Part shown: one piece after another, positions 26,067 to 34,239 of the stretch
How the letters are laid out: each line of letters opens with the position of its first letter
Numbering within the stretch: position 1 is the stretch's first letter
Origin: Ensifer adhaerens
GTDB lineage: Bacteria > Pseudomonadota > Alphaproteobacteria > Rhizobiales > Rhizobiaceae
DNA: 64,000 bases
Reading direction: 5' to 3'
Assembly (NCBI RefSeq): GCF_020035535.1
Contig: NZ_CP083350.1
Span: 878,501-942,500, forward strand
Position numbers and translations under genes: made by a program
Notes under the pieces: model-generated
The model's input: only the letters and a program-made list of their open reading frames with translations
Told to the model about the DNA's origin: nothing
The model's database searches: none

Positions 26067-27365
26067 TCAACGCCCCGTCGCCTGTGGGATATAGTCCAGC
26101 CCGATGTCGATGGAGGCCGGCCGCCCGTCGAGGAAGAGTTCGCCGATGCGCGGCGCCGTCCTGGCGATGACCTTGCCGGCCTTGATGACGAAAAGCCGGT
26201 TCGGCTTCAGCCGCAGGGCTTCACTGACATCGGCTGCCTGCAGCAAGACGAGATCGGCCTTGCAGCCGACGTCGAGGCCGTATCCTTCAAGGCCCATGGT
26301 TTTCGCCGTATTCACGGTGATGGCATCGAAGATCTTGCGTTTATCCTCGATCCCGCCCATCTGTGTCACATGGATGGCCATGTGAGCCACTTCTAGCATG
26401 TCGCCCGATCCCATCGAGTACCAGGGATCCATGACGCAGTCGTGCCCGAAGGAGACGTTGAGCCCCGCCACCATCAATTCCTTCACCCGCGTCATGCCGC
26501 GCCGCTTCGGATAGCTGTCGTGGCGTCCCTGCAGCATGATGTTGATGAGCGGATTGGGGATCACGTTGATCTTAGCCTCCGCCATCAGTGGAATGAGCTT
26601 GGAGACGTAGTAGTTGTCCATCGAATGCATCGAGGTCAGGTGCGAACCGGCGACGTGGCCTTGAAGACCAAAGCGGACCGTTTGCGCCGCCAGCGTCTCG
26701 ATGTGGCGCGACATCGGATCGTCGGTCTCGTCGCAATGCATGTCGACCGGCAGGCCACGGTCTGCGGCGATCCGGCAAAGCGCCTCCACCGAGCGGGCGC
26801 CATCTTCCATCGTGCGCTCGAAATGCGGGATGCCGCCGACGATGCCGATGCCCATGTCGAGCGCGCGGTTCAGTGACGCCTCGCCGTCAGCCGCGCGAAA
26901 ATAGCCGTCCTGCGGGAAGGCGACGAGCTGCAGGTCGATATAGGGCGCGATCTTCTCTTTCACCTCCAAGAGCGCTTCGGCCGTCACCAGCCGCGGATCG
27001 GACGTGTCGACGTGGCTGCGGATGGCAAGAAGGCCCTGGCTGACCGCGAGGTCGCAATAGCGCAGCGCCCGCTCGACCAGCGCCTCCTTGGTCAGCAACG
27101 GGCGCAGTTCGCCCCAAAGCGCGATGCCTTCCAGCAGCGTGCCGGAGACGTTCATACGCGGCAGGCCGAGCGACAGCGTCGCGTCCATGTGAAAATGCGG
27201 ATCGCAGAACGGCGGGCTGAGCAGGCGGCCGGTGGCATCGATTTCGCCGCCGGCCGTTGCGACAAGAGCCTTCTCGATCGTGGCGATCTTGCCGCCCTTG
27301 ACGCCGACATCGAAACCCTGTCGCCCGTCCGGAAGGTTGGCGTTGCGGATGATCAGATCGAACAT
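26067..27365 (-). CDS. CodA-like amidohydrolase (cytosine deaminase family)
   Basis: A 432-residue amidohydrolase-superfamily enzyme closest in pattern to cytosine deaminase CodA. Metal and catalytic motifs are CDPHFHMD near residue 60, IRSHVDTSD, DMHCDETDD near 205, GHVAGSHLTSMHS, and FGHDCVMDPWY near 305. E. coli CodA has FGHDDVFDPWY, so the metal-ligand Asp is kept but the next, substrate-contacting Asp is Cys here. That suggests a different base or triazine-like substrate. The start MFDLIIRNAN at 27365 gives normal family length. Convergent with the RpiR gene. Confidence 0.75.
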   Translation of the reverse strand: MFDLIIRNANLPDGRQGFDVGVKGGKIATIEKALVATAGGEIDATGRLLSPPFCDPHFHMDATLSLGLPRMNVSGTLLEGIALWGELRPLLTKEALVERALRYCDLAVSQGLLAIRSHVDTSDPRLVTAEALLEVKEKIAPYIDLQLVAFPQDGYFRAADGEASLNRALDMGIGIVGGIPHFERTMEDGARSVEALCRIAADRGLPVDMHCDETDDPMSRHIETLAAQTVRFGLQGHVAGSHLTSMHSMDNYYVSKLIPLMAEAKINVIPNPLINIMLQGRHDSYPKRRGMTRVKELMVAGLNVSFGHDCVMDPWYSMGSGDMLEVAHMAIHVTQMGGIEDKRKIFDAITVNTAKTMGLEGYGLDVGCKADLVLLQAADVSEALRLKPNRLFVIKAGKVIARTAPRIGELFLDGRPASIDIGLDYIPQATGR

Positions 27366-27518
27366 GGTCGGCCCCTCGCTCCTTACCCGTTGGATCGTGG
27401 CGGCGTCCTGGCCGAAAAGAGGGGCAGAACGCCTGACGCCGATCCCGGCGATGCTCAGTGATAGCATCGGAACGGGCTTTGAGGTCAAGCGTCGCCGGCT
27501 AAGGGCCGGTGGAGGAGA

Positions 27519-28301
27519 TCACACTGCGCCGTAGCTGCGCCAAAGGACATAGAGGCTGACGGAAAAGATGATCGCGCGGAAAATCTTGGTCAGCGTGTCC
27601 CGCTGGGTTGCGAGCCGGGTGGAAACGATGGTGCCGATCACGCCGCCACCAATGCCGCCGGCGATGAAGTAGCCGGCGATGCGCCAGTCCACCAATCCCG
27701 AGGCCGCGTAGTTGATCGCCGTCGTCAGGCCGAATGTACCGACGGCGAGAAGCGATGTGCCGACCGCATTGATCAGCGGCATGCCGGTCGCAAACAGCAG
27801 TCCGGGAACGATGAGGAAACCGCCGCCGATGCCGAAAAAGCCGGAACAGGTACCGGTCAAAAGGGCCGTCAGGCCGGTCTTGCCGTGCGTCCCGAGCGAA
27901 AGCGATTGCGGTGTCGCCGCCGTGTCGCATTTGACCTTCCGCATGGCGAAGCTGACGAACATCATCACCAGGCCGAAGAGGAACAGCAGCCGCTGGCCGT
28001 CGATCAGTTTGCCGAGGCTAGAGCCGAAAAAAGCGCCGAGCGAGCCGGCAACGGTGAAGATCAGGGCGCAGCGCCACCAGAGATGGCCGCGAAGCGCATG
28101 GCTGATCAGGTTGAGGTAGGCGTTGGCCGAAACCGCGAGCGCGCCGGTGCCGAGCGCGGTGTGCACGTCGCGGATACCGACGACATAGATCAGGAGCGGC
28201 GTCGCAAGGATCGAGCCGCCGCCGCCGATCAGACCGAGCGTGAAGCCGGTGAGCGAACCGGAGCCGATCGCAAGCAACATCTGCTGGAAGGGATCCACCA
28301 C
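27519..28301 (-). CDS. TauE/SafE-family sulfite/sulfonate exporter
   Basis: A 260-residue membrane protein with about eight hydrophobic segments. The two family repeats appear as GFTLGLIGGGGSILATPLLIYVVG and LTGTCSGFFGIGGGFLIVPGLLFATGMP. Members export sulfite, sulfoacetate or related anions. It is last in a minus-strand unit, 7 bp after a persulfide-dioxygenase-like gene whose product would be sulfite, so sulfite export is the natural inference. The GTG start at 28301 has only a weak ribosome-binding site. Confidence 0.83.
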   Translation of the reverse strand: MVDPFQQMLLAIGSGSLTGFTLGLIGGGGSILATPLLIYVVGIRDVHTALGTGALAVSANAYLNLISHALRGHLWWRCALIFTVAGSLGAFFGSSLGKLIDGQRLLFLFGLVMMFVSFAMRKVKCDTAATPQSLSLGTHGKTGLTALLTGTCSGFFGIGGGFLIVPGLLFATGMPLINAVGTSLLAVGTFGLTTAINYAASGLVDWRIAGYFIAGGIGGGVIGTIVSTRLATQRDTLTKIFRAIIFSVSLYVLWRSYGAV

Positions 28302-28308
28302 GATGCCG

Positions 28309-29184
28309 CTACCCCCAAACCGAGCCGGGAAGCGCGTCGAGCGGTATCTTCAGGTAACGCCGGCCATTGTCCTCGGCGGTCGGGAGCTCGCCGCCGCGCA
28401 CGTTCACCTGCAGAGCGTGCAGTATGAGCTTCGGCATCGGCAGGGTGCGGTCGCGTGCCTCGCGCAGTTTGACGAAATCGGCCTCGGTCTTGCCGGCGAT
28501 GTGCGGGTTCGCGGCCCTCTGCTCGGCGACCGTGCTTTCCCAGCGCGCCTCGCGGCCGCCAGGGCAATAGTCATGACCGGTAAAGAGCCGGGTTTCGTCC
28601 GGCAGCGCCAGAATGGCCTGGATCGAGCGCCAGAGATCGGCAGCACTGCCGCCTGGAAAATCGGCGCGGGCCGAGCCGCTGTCGGGCATGAACAGTGTGT
28701 CGTGGATGAAGGCCGCGTCGCCGATCACATAAGAGATCGAGGCGAGCGTATGTCCGGGCGAATGGATGACACGCGCCTTGAGTTCACCGATGCGGAAGCT
28801 CTCGCCGTCGACGAACAGCCGGTCCCATTGCGAGCCGTCGCAGGCGAAATCCGGCCAGTTGTAGATGTCTTTCCAGATCCGCTGCACGCCTTTCACGTGC
28901 TCGCCGATCGCCGTCGGCGCGCCGGTCTTCGCTTTGAGATAGCGCGCCGCTGAGAAGTGATCTGCATGGGGATGGGTGTCGAGGATCCACTCAGCGGTCA
29001 GCCCCTTGGCTGAGATATGATCGAGGATCGCATCGGCATTGCGCGTGGCGGTCGAGCCCGACTTCTCGTCGAAATCGAGCACCGGGTCGATGATCGCGCA
29101 TTTGCCCGTCGCCGGATCGGCCACGACATATTGGATGCTGCCGGTGCGGGGATCGTAGAAGCCGGTCACATCGGGCTTATGCAT
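28309..29184 (-). CDS. Metallo-beta-lactamase-fold persulfide dioxygenase-like protein
   Basis: A 291-residue MBL-fold protein resembling Blh/ETHE1-type sulfur dioxygenases. The metal motif is THPHADH near residue 70; further ligands are suggested by IHSPGHTLASISYVIG, FIHDTLFMPD and FTGHDYCPGG. ETHE1-type enzymes oxidise glutathione persulfide to sulfite. The start MHKPDVTGFYDP at 29184 overlaps the stop of the upstream PLP gene by 8 bp. The TauE/SafE gene downstream supports a sulfur-detoxification role. A general MBL hydrolase is the alternative. Confidence 0.82.
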   Translation of the reverse strand: MHKPDVTGFYDPRTGSIQYVVADPATGKCAIIDPVLDFDEKSGSTATRNADAILDHISAKGLTAEWILDTHPHADHFSAARYLKAKTGAPTAIGEHVKGVQRIWKDIYNWPDFACDGSQWDRLFVDGESFRIGELKARVIHSPGHTLASISYVIGDAAFIHDTLFMPDSGSARADFPGGSAADLWRSIQAILALPDETRLFTGHDYCPGGREARWESTVAEQRAANPHIAGKTEADFVKLREARDRTLPMPKLILHALQVNVRGGELPTAEDNGRRYLKIPLDALPGSVWG

Positions 29185-30676
29185 AGGCGAGAGCCTCCTC
29201 AGCCGTTGCACACGGGAAGAAGATCGCGCGGGCGGAGTCAAAATCGTAGTCAGCTTCGAAGGACGGCGCGTCGGCGGCCAGCTGCGTGACGCAATCAAGG
29301 ATGTATTTCACTTTTTCATCCGACAGCAGCACGCTGAAGTTCAGCCGCGTGAAACCCGGCTTCTCGATTTCCTCGCCGGCGAGGATCGCCTGGCGGATCT
29401 GTTCGGAGTGTTCGGGATCGATCGACAGCAGCCGGTGAACGTAGGGTCCGGCGCAGGCGCAGCCGCCGCGCGCCTGGATACCGAAGCGATCGCTCAGCAT
29501 GCGGGTGACGAGCTGCTGGTGGACGTAGCCACCTTTGCCATTGCGGATGCGGAAGGAGAATATCGGCAGACGATCCGGTTCCTGAAGGCCGAGCAGTTCA
29601 AGTTGCGGGATGGCCTTCCAGGCGGCAAACGCCTGTTTCGCCAGCTCGCGGTTGCGGCGTCCCATCTGCTCAAGGCCGATCGCATGCTTGACGATGAAGG
29701 CAAGGGCCGCGCGGATGTCGCCGACGACATTCGGCGTACCGGCTTCCTCGCGGGCCTCGAGGTTGGCGCTGTAGTCGTGGGTATCAGGCGAGACGAATTT
29801 CACCGTGCCGCCGCCCGGCCAGGTCGGCTTGTCGGTCGTGACGCCGTCGCGGCGAACGATCAGGATGCCGGAAGCGCCCGGGCCGCCGATGAACTTGTGC
29901 GGCGAGACGACGATCGCGTCGATCTCGGCACCTGAAACGGGCGACATGGCAATCGGAACATAGGGGCCGGCGCCGGCATAGTCCCAGATCATCTTCGCGC
30001 CGGCGGTTTTGACCATCCTGGTGATCGTGGCCACGTCACTGGTAATGCCGGTGATGTTCGACCCAGCCGAGAGGGTGCAGATGGTGAGATCAGCTTCGCC
30101 AGGGCGGAGCGCCCGTTCGAGACCGCCGAGGTCCGGTCCGCCCGATGCGCATTCGGCGAGCTCGACGATTTCGGCGCCGCTCTCGCGCCAGGGCAGAATG
30201 TTGGAATGGTGCTCATAGGGGCCGATGATGACCCGGACGTGCTTTCCTGCCGCCACGGTTTCGGCAACGCCGAACAGCTTGACGAGGCGGTTGATGCCGG
30301 AGGTCGCGCCGGAGCCGGTGAAGATGACCGCATGGTCAGCCGTCGCGCCGCAGAATTCGCCGATCAGCGTGCGCGCTTCGCGGCGCATCCGGGTCATGAA
30401 GCCCCCGCAATAGGAGGCTTCCGTATGGCTGTTGGCGTAATAGGGCAGGACTTCGTCGAGCACGAAGTTTTCGATCACGCGCAGTGCCCGGCCGGAAGCG
30501 ACATAGTCGGCATAGACGAGCGTCTTCATGCCATAGGGACCGGCGATCTGCGCCTTTGCGCCGACGAGATCGTCACGCAGGTTGGAAACCACGCCTGGGC
30601 CGTTCAAAGCCTGACGGAAACGGGCGAGGGGTGTAAGGGTCTCGCAGGGCTGATGGTGGACGGCAGGGGCAATCAT
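29177..30676 (-). CDS. Class V PLP enzyme, cysteine desulfurase-like
   Basis: A 499-residue fold-type I PLP enzyme. The Schiff-base Lys is in SPHKFIGGPGASG near residue 260, and GGCACAGPYVHR near 405 aligns with the active-site Cys loop of cysteine desulfurases. It is longer than IscS/SufS, having an extended C-terminus. The start MIAPAVHHQP at 30676 follows GAGGAG. As first gene of the unit with the persulfide-oxidising and sulfite-export genes, it probably releases sulfur from cysteine or a related thiol amino acid; the exact substrate is inferred. Confidence 0.75.
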   Translation of the reverse strand: MIAPAVHHQPCETLTPLARFRQALNGPGVVSNLRDDLVGAKAQIAGPYGMKTLVYADYVASGRALRVIENFVLDEVLPYYANSHTEASYCGGFMTRMRREARTLIGEFCGATADHAVIFTGSGATSGINRLVKLFGVAETVAAGKHVRVIIGPYEHHSNILPWRESGAEIVELAECASGGPDLGGLERALRPGEADLTICTLSAGSNITGITSDVATITRMVKTAGAKMIWDYAGAGPYVPIAMSPVSGAEIDAIVVSPHKFIGGPGASGILIVRRDGVTTDKPTWPGGGTVKFVSPDTHDYSANLEAREEAGTPNVVGDIRAALAFIVKHAIGLEQMGRRNRELAKQAFAAWKAIPQLELLGLQEPDRLPIFSFRIRNGKGGYVHQQLVTRMLSDRFGIQARGGCACAGPYVHRLLSIDPEHSEQIRQAILAGEEIEKPGFTRLNFSVLLSDEKVKYILDCVTQLAADAPSFEADYDFDSARAIFFPCATAEEALAYA

Positions 30677-30777
30677 CTCGCTTACTCCTCGGAGCGAACA
30701 TTGACAGAGATTATATTCCCCTTCATGGTCAAAAAATTCACCTATCTTACTGCAGCAGCGGCGCCACATTGGGTCAC

Positions 30778-31260
30778 ATGATCGACGAATTATCAAAAAT
30801 CGATAGTTTTGATCTGAAGATCATGACGTTGCTGCAAAAGGATTCGAGCCTCTCGCAACGTGAACTGGCCGAGAGAGTGGGGCTGTCGCAAAATGCCTGC
30901 TGGCGGCGCCTGCAGCGCCTGCAGTCGATCGGCATGATCCGGGGCTCGCACTGCGACATCGATCTCAGTGCCTTGGGGCTGAATCTGACGGTGATCGTCA
31001 TGATCCGCACGCGTCATCACTCCAAGGAGTGGAGTGACGGATTCCGCCAGCATGTCGAGCGGCTGCCGGAAGTGATCGACTTCTACAGGATCGGTGGGGA
31101 CTGGGACTATCTGATCAAGGTGGTGACCCGTGGCATGGGCGGCTACGACGCCTTCTATCAGAAGCTCATCACGAACTTCGATCTCGCCACGGTCACGGGC
31201 TTCTTCTCCATGGAGGCGATCATCAACAACCGTCCCGTGGATCTCAGCCGGTTGCGGTGA
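30778..31260 (+). CDS. Lrp/AsnC-family transcriptional regulator
   Basis: A 160-residue Lrp-type regulator. The N-terminal helix-turn-helix (SFDLKIMTLLQKDSSLSQRELAERVGLSQNACWRRLQRLQ) precedes a RAM effector domain (about 70-150; GGDWDYLIKVVTRGMGGYDAFY). It is divergent from the class V PLP gene across 101 bp, the usual arrangement for an amino-acid-responsive regulator of a catabolic operon. Cysteine-responsive Lrp paralogues are known, and that effector would suit the neighbours. The gene ends inside a strong terminator. Confidence 0.87.
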   Translation: MIDELSKIDSFDLKIMTLLQKDSSLSQRELAERVGLSQNACWRRLQRLQSIGMIRGSHCDIDLSALGLNLTVIVMIRTRHHSKEWSDGFRQHVERLPEVIDFYRIGGDWDYLIKVVTRGMGGYDAFYQKLITNFDLATVTGFFSMEAIINNRPVDLSRLR

Positions 31261-31290
31261 GGCGCCGGCTCCCGGGCCTCACCGCCTTTT
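31254..31290 (+). terminator. Intrinsic terminator of the lrp-type gene, containing its stop codon
   Basis: GCGGTGAGGC and GCCTCACCGC form a perfect 10-bp stem around a 12-nt loop, followed by CTTTT. The TGA stop (31258-31260) is inside the left arm. The RraA-like gene ends at 31292 from the other strand, so two convergent units are separated in about 30 bp. Confidence 0.8.
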
Positions 31291-31291
31291 G

Positions 31292-31984
31292 TCACATGAC
31301 GCCGAAGCGTTCGAACGCCTCGACGGTGCTCATGCCGGCTTCGATCGCCAGGCGCACCTTGCTTTCGGTTTCGGCCTTTTCCAGCGCCAGCGCGATCGCT
31401 TCCCGCTCCGCCTCGCGCGGAATGACGAGCACGCCGTCGCGGTCGCCAAAGAGGATATCGCCCGGACGGATGCGGATGCCGCCGATCTCGATCGGGATAC
31501 CGTAGTCGACGACCTTGCCGCGCGGTCCCTGGTCCTGGGCATAGGAGCCGTAGCAGAAGGTGGGGAAATCGAGCGCGAGAATGCCGGCGCTGTCGCGGCA
31601 ATAGCCGTCGCAGATCGCGCCGGCTGCCTTCAGTTTCATTGCCCGCGTCGACATCAACTCGCCCCAGACGGCGTAGCGCGGCGACGAACCGGAACAGACA
31701 TAGATCTCGTTTTCCTTCAGGCTGTCGAGCGCATGGAACATCAAGCCAAAAGGCTTGGTGCTGAATTCCGAGTGGCCGCCGGCCTCAGCGGTCGCGAAGA
31801 AATCGGCCTCGAGCACCGGCATGGCGCGGCCGACGGCGACCATGTCGTCGCGAAGCGCCTTGATCTGCGGCGGCAGGAACTGATGCTGCAGACCCATCGT
31901 GTCGAGAATGTCGCCAACCACGGCCGTGAACAGCCGGCTGCGCATGGCGGCAAAGAGTGCGGTATCGTCTTCAAAATGTATCAT
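31292..31984 (-). CDS. RraA/HMG-aldolase-family protein
   Basis: A 230-residue protein of the RraA-like fold, which includes 4-hydroxy-4-methyl-2-oxoglutarate/4-carboxy-4-hydroxy-2-oxoadipate aldolases. Family blocks are VVGDILDTMG near the start, CDGYCRDSAGI, and FGDRDGVLVIPREAE with the metal-binding Asp. Such enzymes cleave or decarboxylate 2-keto acids to pyruvate. The ATG at 31984 follows GAGGGAAG; the upstream uxuA stop lies 8 bp before it. Beside uxuA, it may cleave a 2-keto-3-deoxy acid, but this is inferred. Confidence 0.78.
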   Translation of the reverse strand: MIHFEDDTALFAAMRSRLFTAVVGDILDTMGLQHQFLPPQIKALRDDMVAVGRAMPVLEADFFATAEAGGHSEFSTKPFGLMFHALDSLKENEIYVCSGSSPRYAVWGELMSTRAMKLKAAGAICDGYCRDSAGILALDFPTFCYGSYAQDQGPRGKVVDYGIPIEIGGIRIRPGDILFGDRDGVLVIPREAEREAIALALEKAETESKVRLAIEAGMSTVEAFERFGVM

Positions 31985-31992
31985 CTCTTCCC

Positions 31993-33192
31993 TCAAGCCT
32001 TATGCGCCATGGCGGTCGCGATGCCCTGCATGACGCCTCTGATTTCCGCGAGACCCTTCAGCCGCCCGATCAGCGAATAGCCGGGATTGATCCGCTCCTT
32101 GCCGATGTCGTCGGCGAGCAGATGTCCGTGATCGGGCCGAAGCGGGATCTGCCAGTCGGTGCGACTTTCCTGCACGCGCCGCTCCTGCTCCTGCATCAGC
32201 GCAAGGATCACCGCCGGCATATCGCTCGATCCGCCGAGATGGTCGGCTTCGTAGAACGAGCCGTCATCCTCGCGTTGGACATTGCGCAGGTGGGCGAAGT
32301 AGATGCGCGGGCCGAACTCGCGCACCATGGCTGGCAGATCGTTTTCGGCGCGCGTGCCGTAGGAGCCGGTGCAGAAGGTGATGCCATTGGCCGGACTGTC
32401 GACGGCGGCGAGGATGCGCCTGACGTCGGCCGGCGTGGAGACGATGCGCGGCAGACCGTAGAGGGAAAAGGCAGGGTCATCCGGGTGGATACAGAGCCGG
32501 ATACCGACTTCCTCGGCGACCGGCACGATCTCCCTGAGGAACCGCGCCAGGTTGGCGTGCAGAGCGTCGGCGGTGACGCCGTCATATTCCGAGAGGGCTG
32601 CGAGGAAACTCGCCCGGTTGAATTGGCGCTCGGTCGCCGGAAGACCGGCAATCAGATTGCGCTCGATCCGGTCGATTTTCGCCTGGTCCATCTCGTCGAG
32701 ACGCTGGCGGGCGGCGGCGATCTGCTGCTCTGAGTAGCTGTCCTCCACATGCGGACGCTTCAGCACGAAGAGATCGTAGGCGGCAAAGTCGACCGCATCG
32801 AAGCGCAGCGCATAGCCGCCGTTCGCCAGGGGCTGCATCAGCTCCGTGCGCGTCCAATCGACCACCGGCATGAAATTGTAGCAGACGATGCTGATGCCCG
32901 AGCGCGCCAGGGCGCGAAGCGTATCCTTGTACCAGCCGATGTAGCGGGCGCTTTCTGATGTCGCGAGCTTGATCGAGTTGTGCACCGGAATGCTCTCGAC
33001 GACGCTCCAGCGCATGCCGGCCGCTTCGATCAGCGCCTTCTGCTCCAGGATTGCTTCATCGGACCAGGGCGAACCGTCATAGATGTGGTGCAGCGCCGAG
33101 ACGATCCCCGTGGCGCCCGCCTGCCGGATGTGGCCGAGCGGCACCGGATCGTTTGGCCCATACCAGCGAAAGCACTCTTCCATCAGTCTCAT
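31993..33192 (-). CDS. uxuA: Mannonate dehydratase
   Basis: A 399-residue UxuA-family TIM-barrel enzyme, close to the usual 390-400. It dehydrates D-mannonate to 2-keto-3-deoxygluconate in hexuronate catabolism. Seen are [11 protein letters not shown] at the N-terminus, [28 protein letters not shown], and the metal-site blocks [22 protein letters not shown] and RPDHGHLL. The start at 33192 follows AGGAG at 7 bp. It is divergent from the FadR-type regulator, with candidate operators between. Confidence 0.87.
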   Translation of the reverse strand: MRLMEECFRWYGPNDPVPLGHIRQAGATGIVSALHHIYDGSPWSDEAILEQKALIEAAGMRWSVVESIPVHNSIKLATSESARYIGWYKDTLRALARSGISIVCYNFMPVVDWTRTELMQPLANGGYALRFDAVDFAAYDLFVLKRPHVEDSYSEQQIAAARQRLDEMDQAKIDRIERNLIAGLPATERQFNRASFLAALSEYDGVTADALHANLARFLREIVPVAEEVGIRLCIHPDDPAFSLYGLPRIVSTPADVRRILAAVDSPANGITFCTGSYGTRAENDLPAMVREFGPRIYFAHLRNVQREDDGSFYEADHLGGSSDMPAVILALMQEQERRVQESRTDWQIPLRPDHGHLLADDIGKERINPGYSLIGRLKGLAEIRGVMQGIATAMAHKA

Positions 33193-33220
33193 GCAGAACT
33201 CCTACTCGCTTCCGTGGCTA

Positions 33221-33231
33221 TTGTTGGACCA
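33221..33231. promoter_or_regulatory. FadR-type operator candidate 1 (uxuA-proximal)
   Basis: TTGTTGGACCA matches the FadR-subfamily GntR half-site pattern TNGTNNNACNA exactly. It lies 29 bp upstream of uxuA, where a repressor would block its transcription. It shares the core TGG-W-CCA with the other two sites in this 192-bp gap. Confidence 0.6.
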
Positions 33232-33252
33232 CGCCCGGCAATAATGTCCCAT

Positions 33253-33263
33253 TGGTCCAACAA
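33253..33263. promoter_or_regulatory. FadR-type operator candidate 2
   Basis: TGGTCCAACAA also matches TNGTNNNACNA and is part of the symmetric core TTGGTCCAA. Its centre is 32 bp, three helical turns, from the centre of site 1, so two dimers could sit on the same face. Confidence 0.6.
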
Positions 33264-33347
33264 TTCAAGCCTTGAAACGGCGATTTCGCGCGAAAATCAT
33301 CGCTTCAGCTAAAGCGTTCAAATTTTCACTTGACGAAATATACGATC

Positions 33348-33358
33348 TGGACCAACAA
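33348..33358. promoter_or_regulatory. FadR-type operator candidate 3 (regulator-proximal)
   Basis: TGGACCAACAA differs from site 2 at one base and matches the FadR pattern except at position 4. It is 27 bp before the GTG of the regulator gene, consistent with autoregulation. Confidence 0.5.
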
Positions 33359-33384
33359 ATAAAGCATCGCAGGGAGGATGGCGG

Positions 33385-34128
33385 GTGAGCAGTTCGGTAC
33401 GGGAAGATGCATTGTCGGGCGTGGAGGCCGTCGAGCCGGGAAAGACCTCGGCCGTCGATCGCCTCGTTGAGCAGATCCGCGACATGATCTCCGAGCGCGG
33501 CCTCGGTATCGGTGACGCGCTGCCGACCGAGCGTGATCTCGGCGAACAGTTCCAGGCTGGCCGCAATACCGTGCGCGAGGCGCTGCAGGTGCTGCGCGCC
33601 TATGGCATGGTCGAGACGCGTCCGAAGGTGGGCGCCGTCATCAGCGGCGGCCATGGCGAAGCGATCCGCCGGTTATTCGCCTTTCACAACGGTATCTCAC
33701 CGGACTCGTTTCACGATCTGCAGGGCTTCCGCCGCATCATCGAGACCGGTGTCGGTGAACACATCATTCTGACAGCGCGCGAAGCCGATTTCGACCGGCT
33801 GGATGCGATCAATGCCCGCATTCTGGAGGCCGAGAGCGTCGAAGCGGCAGCACAGTGCGACTATGAGTTCCACTCGGCGATCGTCGAACTCTCGGGCAAC
33901 CGCACGACGCTCGCCGCCTATCACATGCTGCGCTCGGTAATTGAGGAGGTCATGCGTCTCGGCAAGGCCGAGCGCCCGGTGCACGCGGCGACCTTCGAGG
34001 CGCATGCCGAGATCATTCGGGCGCTGAGGGCCCGCGACCGGATCGCCTATGTCTACCTGATGAGCCGTCATCTGGAGTTCGGCATTCGCTTCGTCGATGC
34101 CCCGCCGGGCGGCCTGCAGCCACGATAA
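33385..34128 (+). CDS. FadR-subfamily GntR regulator
   Basis: A 247-residue regulator with a GntR winged helix (about 20-90; LVEQIRDMISERGLGIGDALPTERDLGEQ, GRNTVREALQVLRAYGMVETR) and an all-helical FCD effector domain (about 110-235; HSAIVELSGN, HAEIIRALRARD). FCD domains bind carboxylates, often sugar acids. The GTG start is fixed by AGGGAGG upstream. Three matching operator sites in the divergent gap suggest it controls uxuA and the ABC/sugar operon downstream. Confidence 0.87.
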   Translation: MSSSVREDALSGVEAVEPGKTSAVDRLVEQIRDMISERGLGIGDALPTERDLGEQFQAGRNTVREALQVLRAYGMVETRPKVGAVISGGHGEAIRRLFAFHNGISPDSFHDLQGFRRIIETGVGEHIILTAREADFDRLDAINARILEAESVEAAAQCDYEFHSAIVELSGNRTTLAAYHMLRSVIEEVMRLGKAERPVHAATFEAHAEIIRALRARDRIAYVYLMSRHLEFGIRFVDAPPGGLQPR

Positions 34129-34142
34129 CATTTTTGGAGATT

Positions 34143-34174
34143 TGGCCCGACCGCGCTTCAGGCGGTGCGGGCCA
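34143..34174. other. Stem-loop between regulator and sugar transporter genes
   Basis: TGGCCCGACCGC pairs with GCGGTGCGGGCCA over about 11 bp with a small bulge, starting 14 bp after the regulator stop. There is no T-run. It may be a weak terminator separating the regulator from the transport operon. Confidence 0.4.
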
Positions 34175-34239
34175 CCATTTGCCGGATTTTCGCCCGTTGA
34201 TCCGGCGGCACGAACAGGGCACTTGGGAGGAGAACCAAT

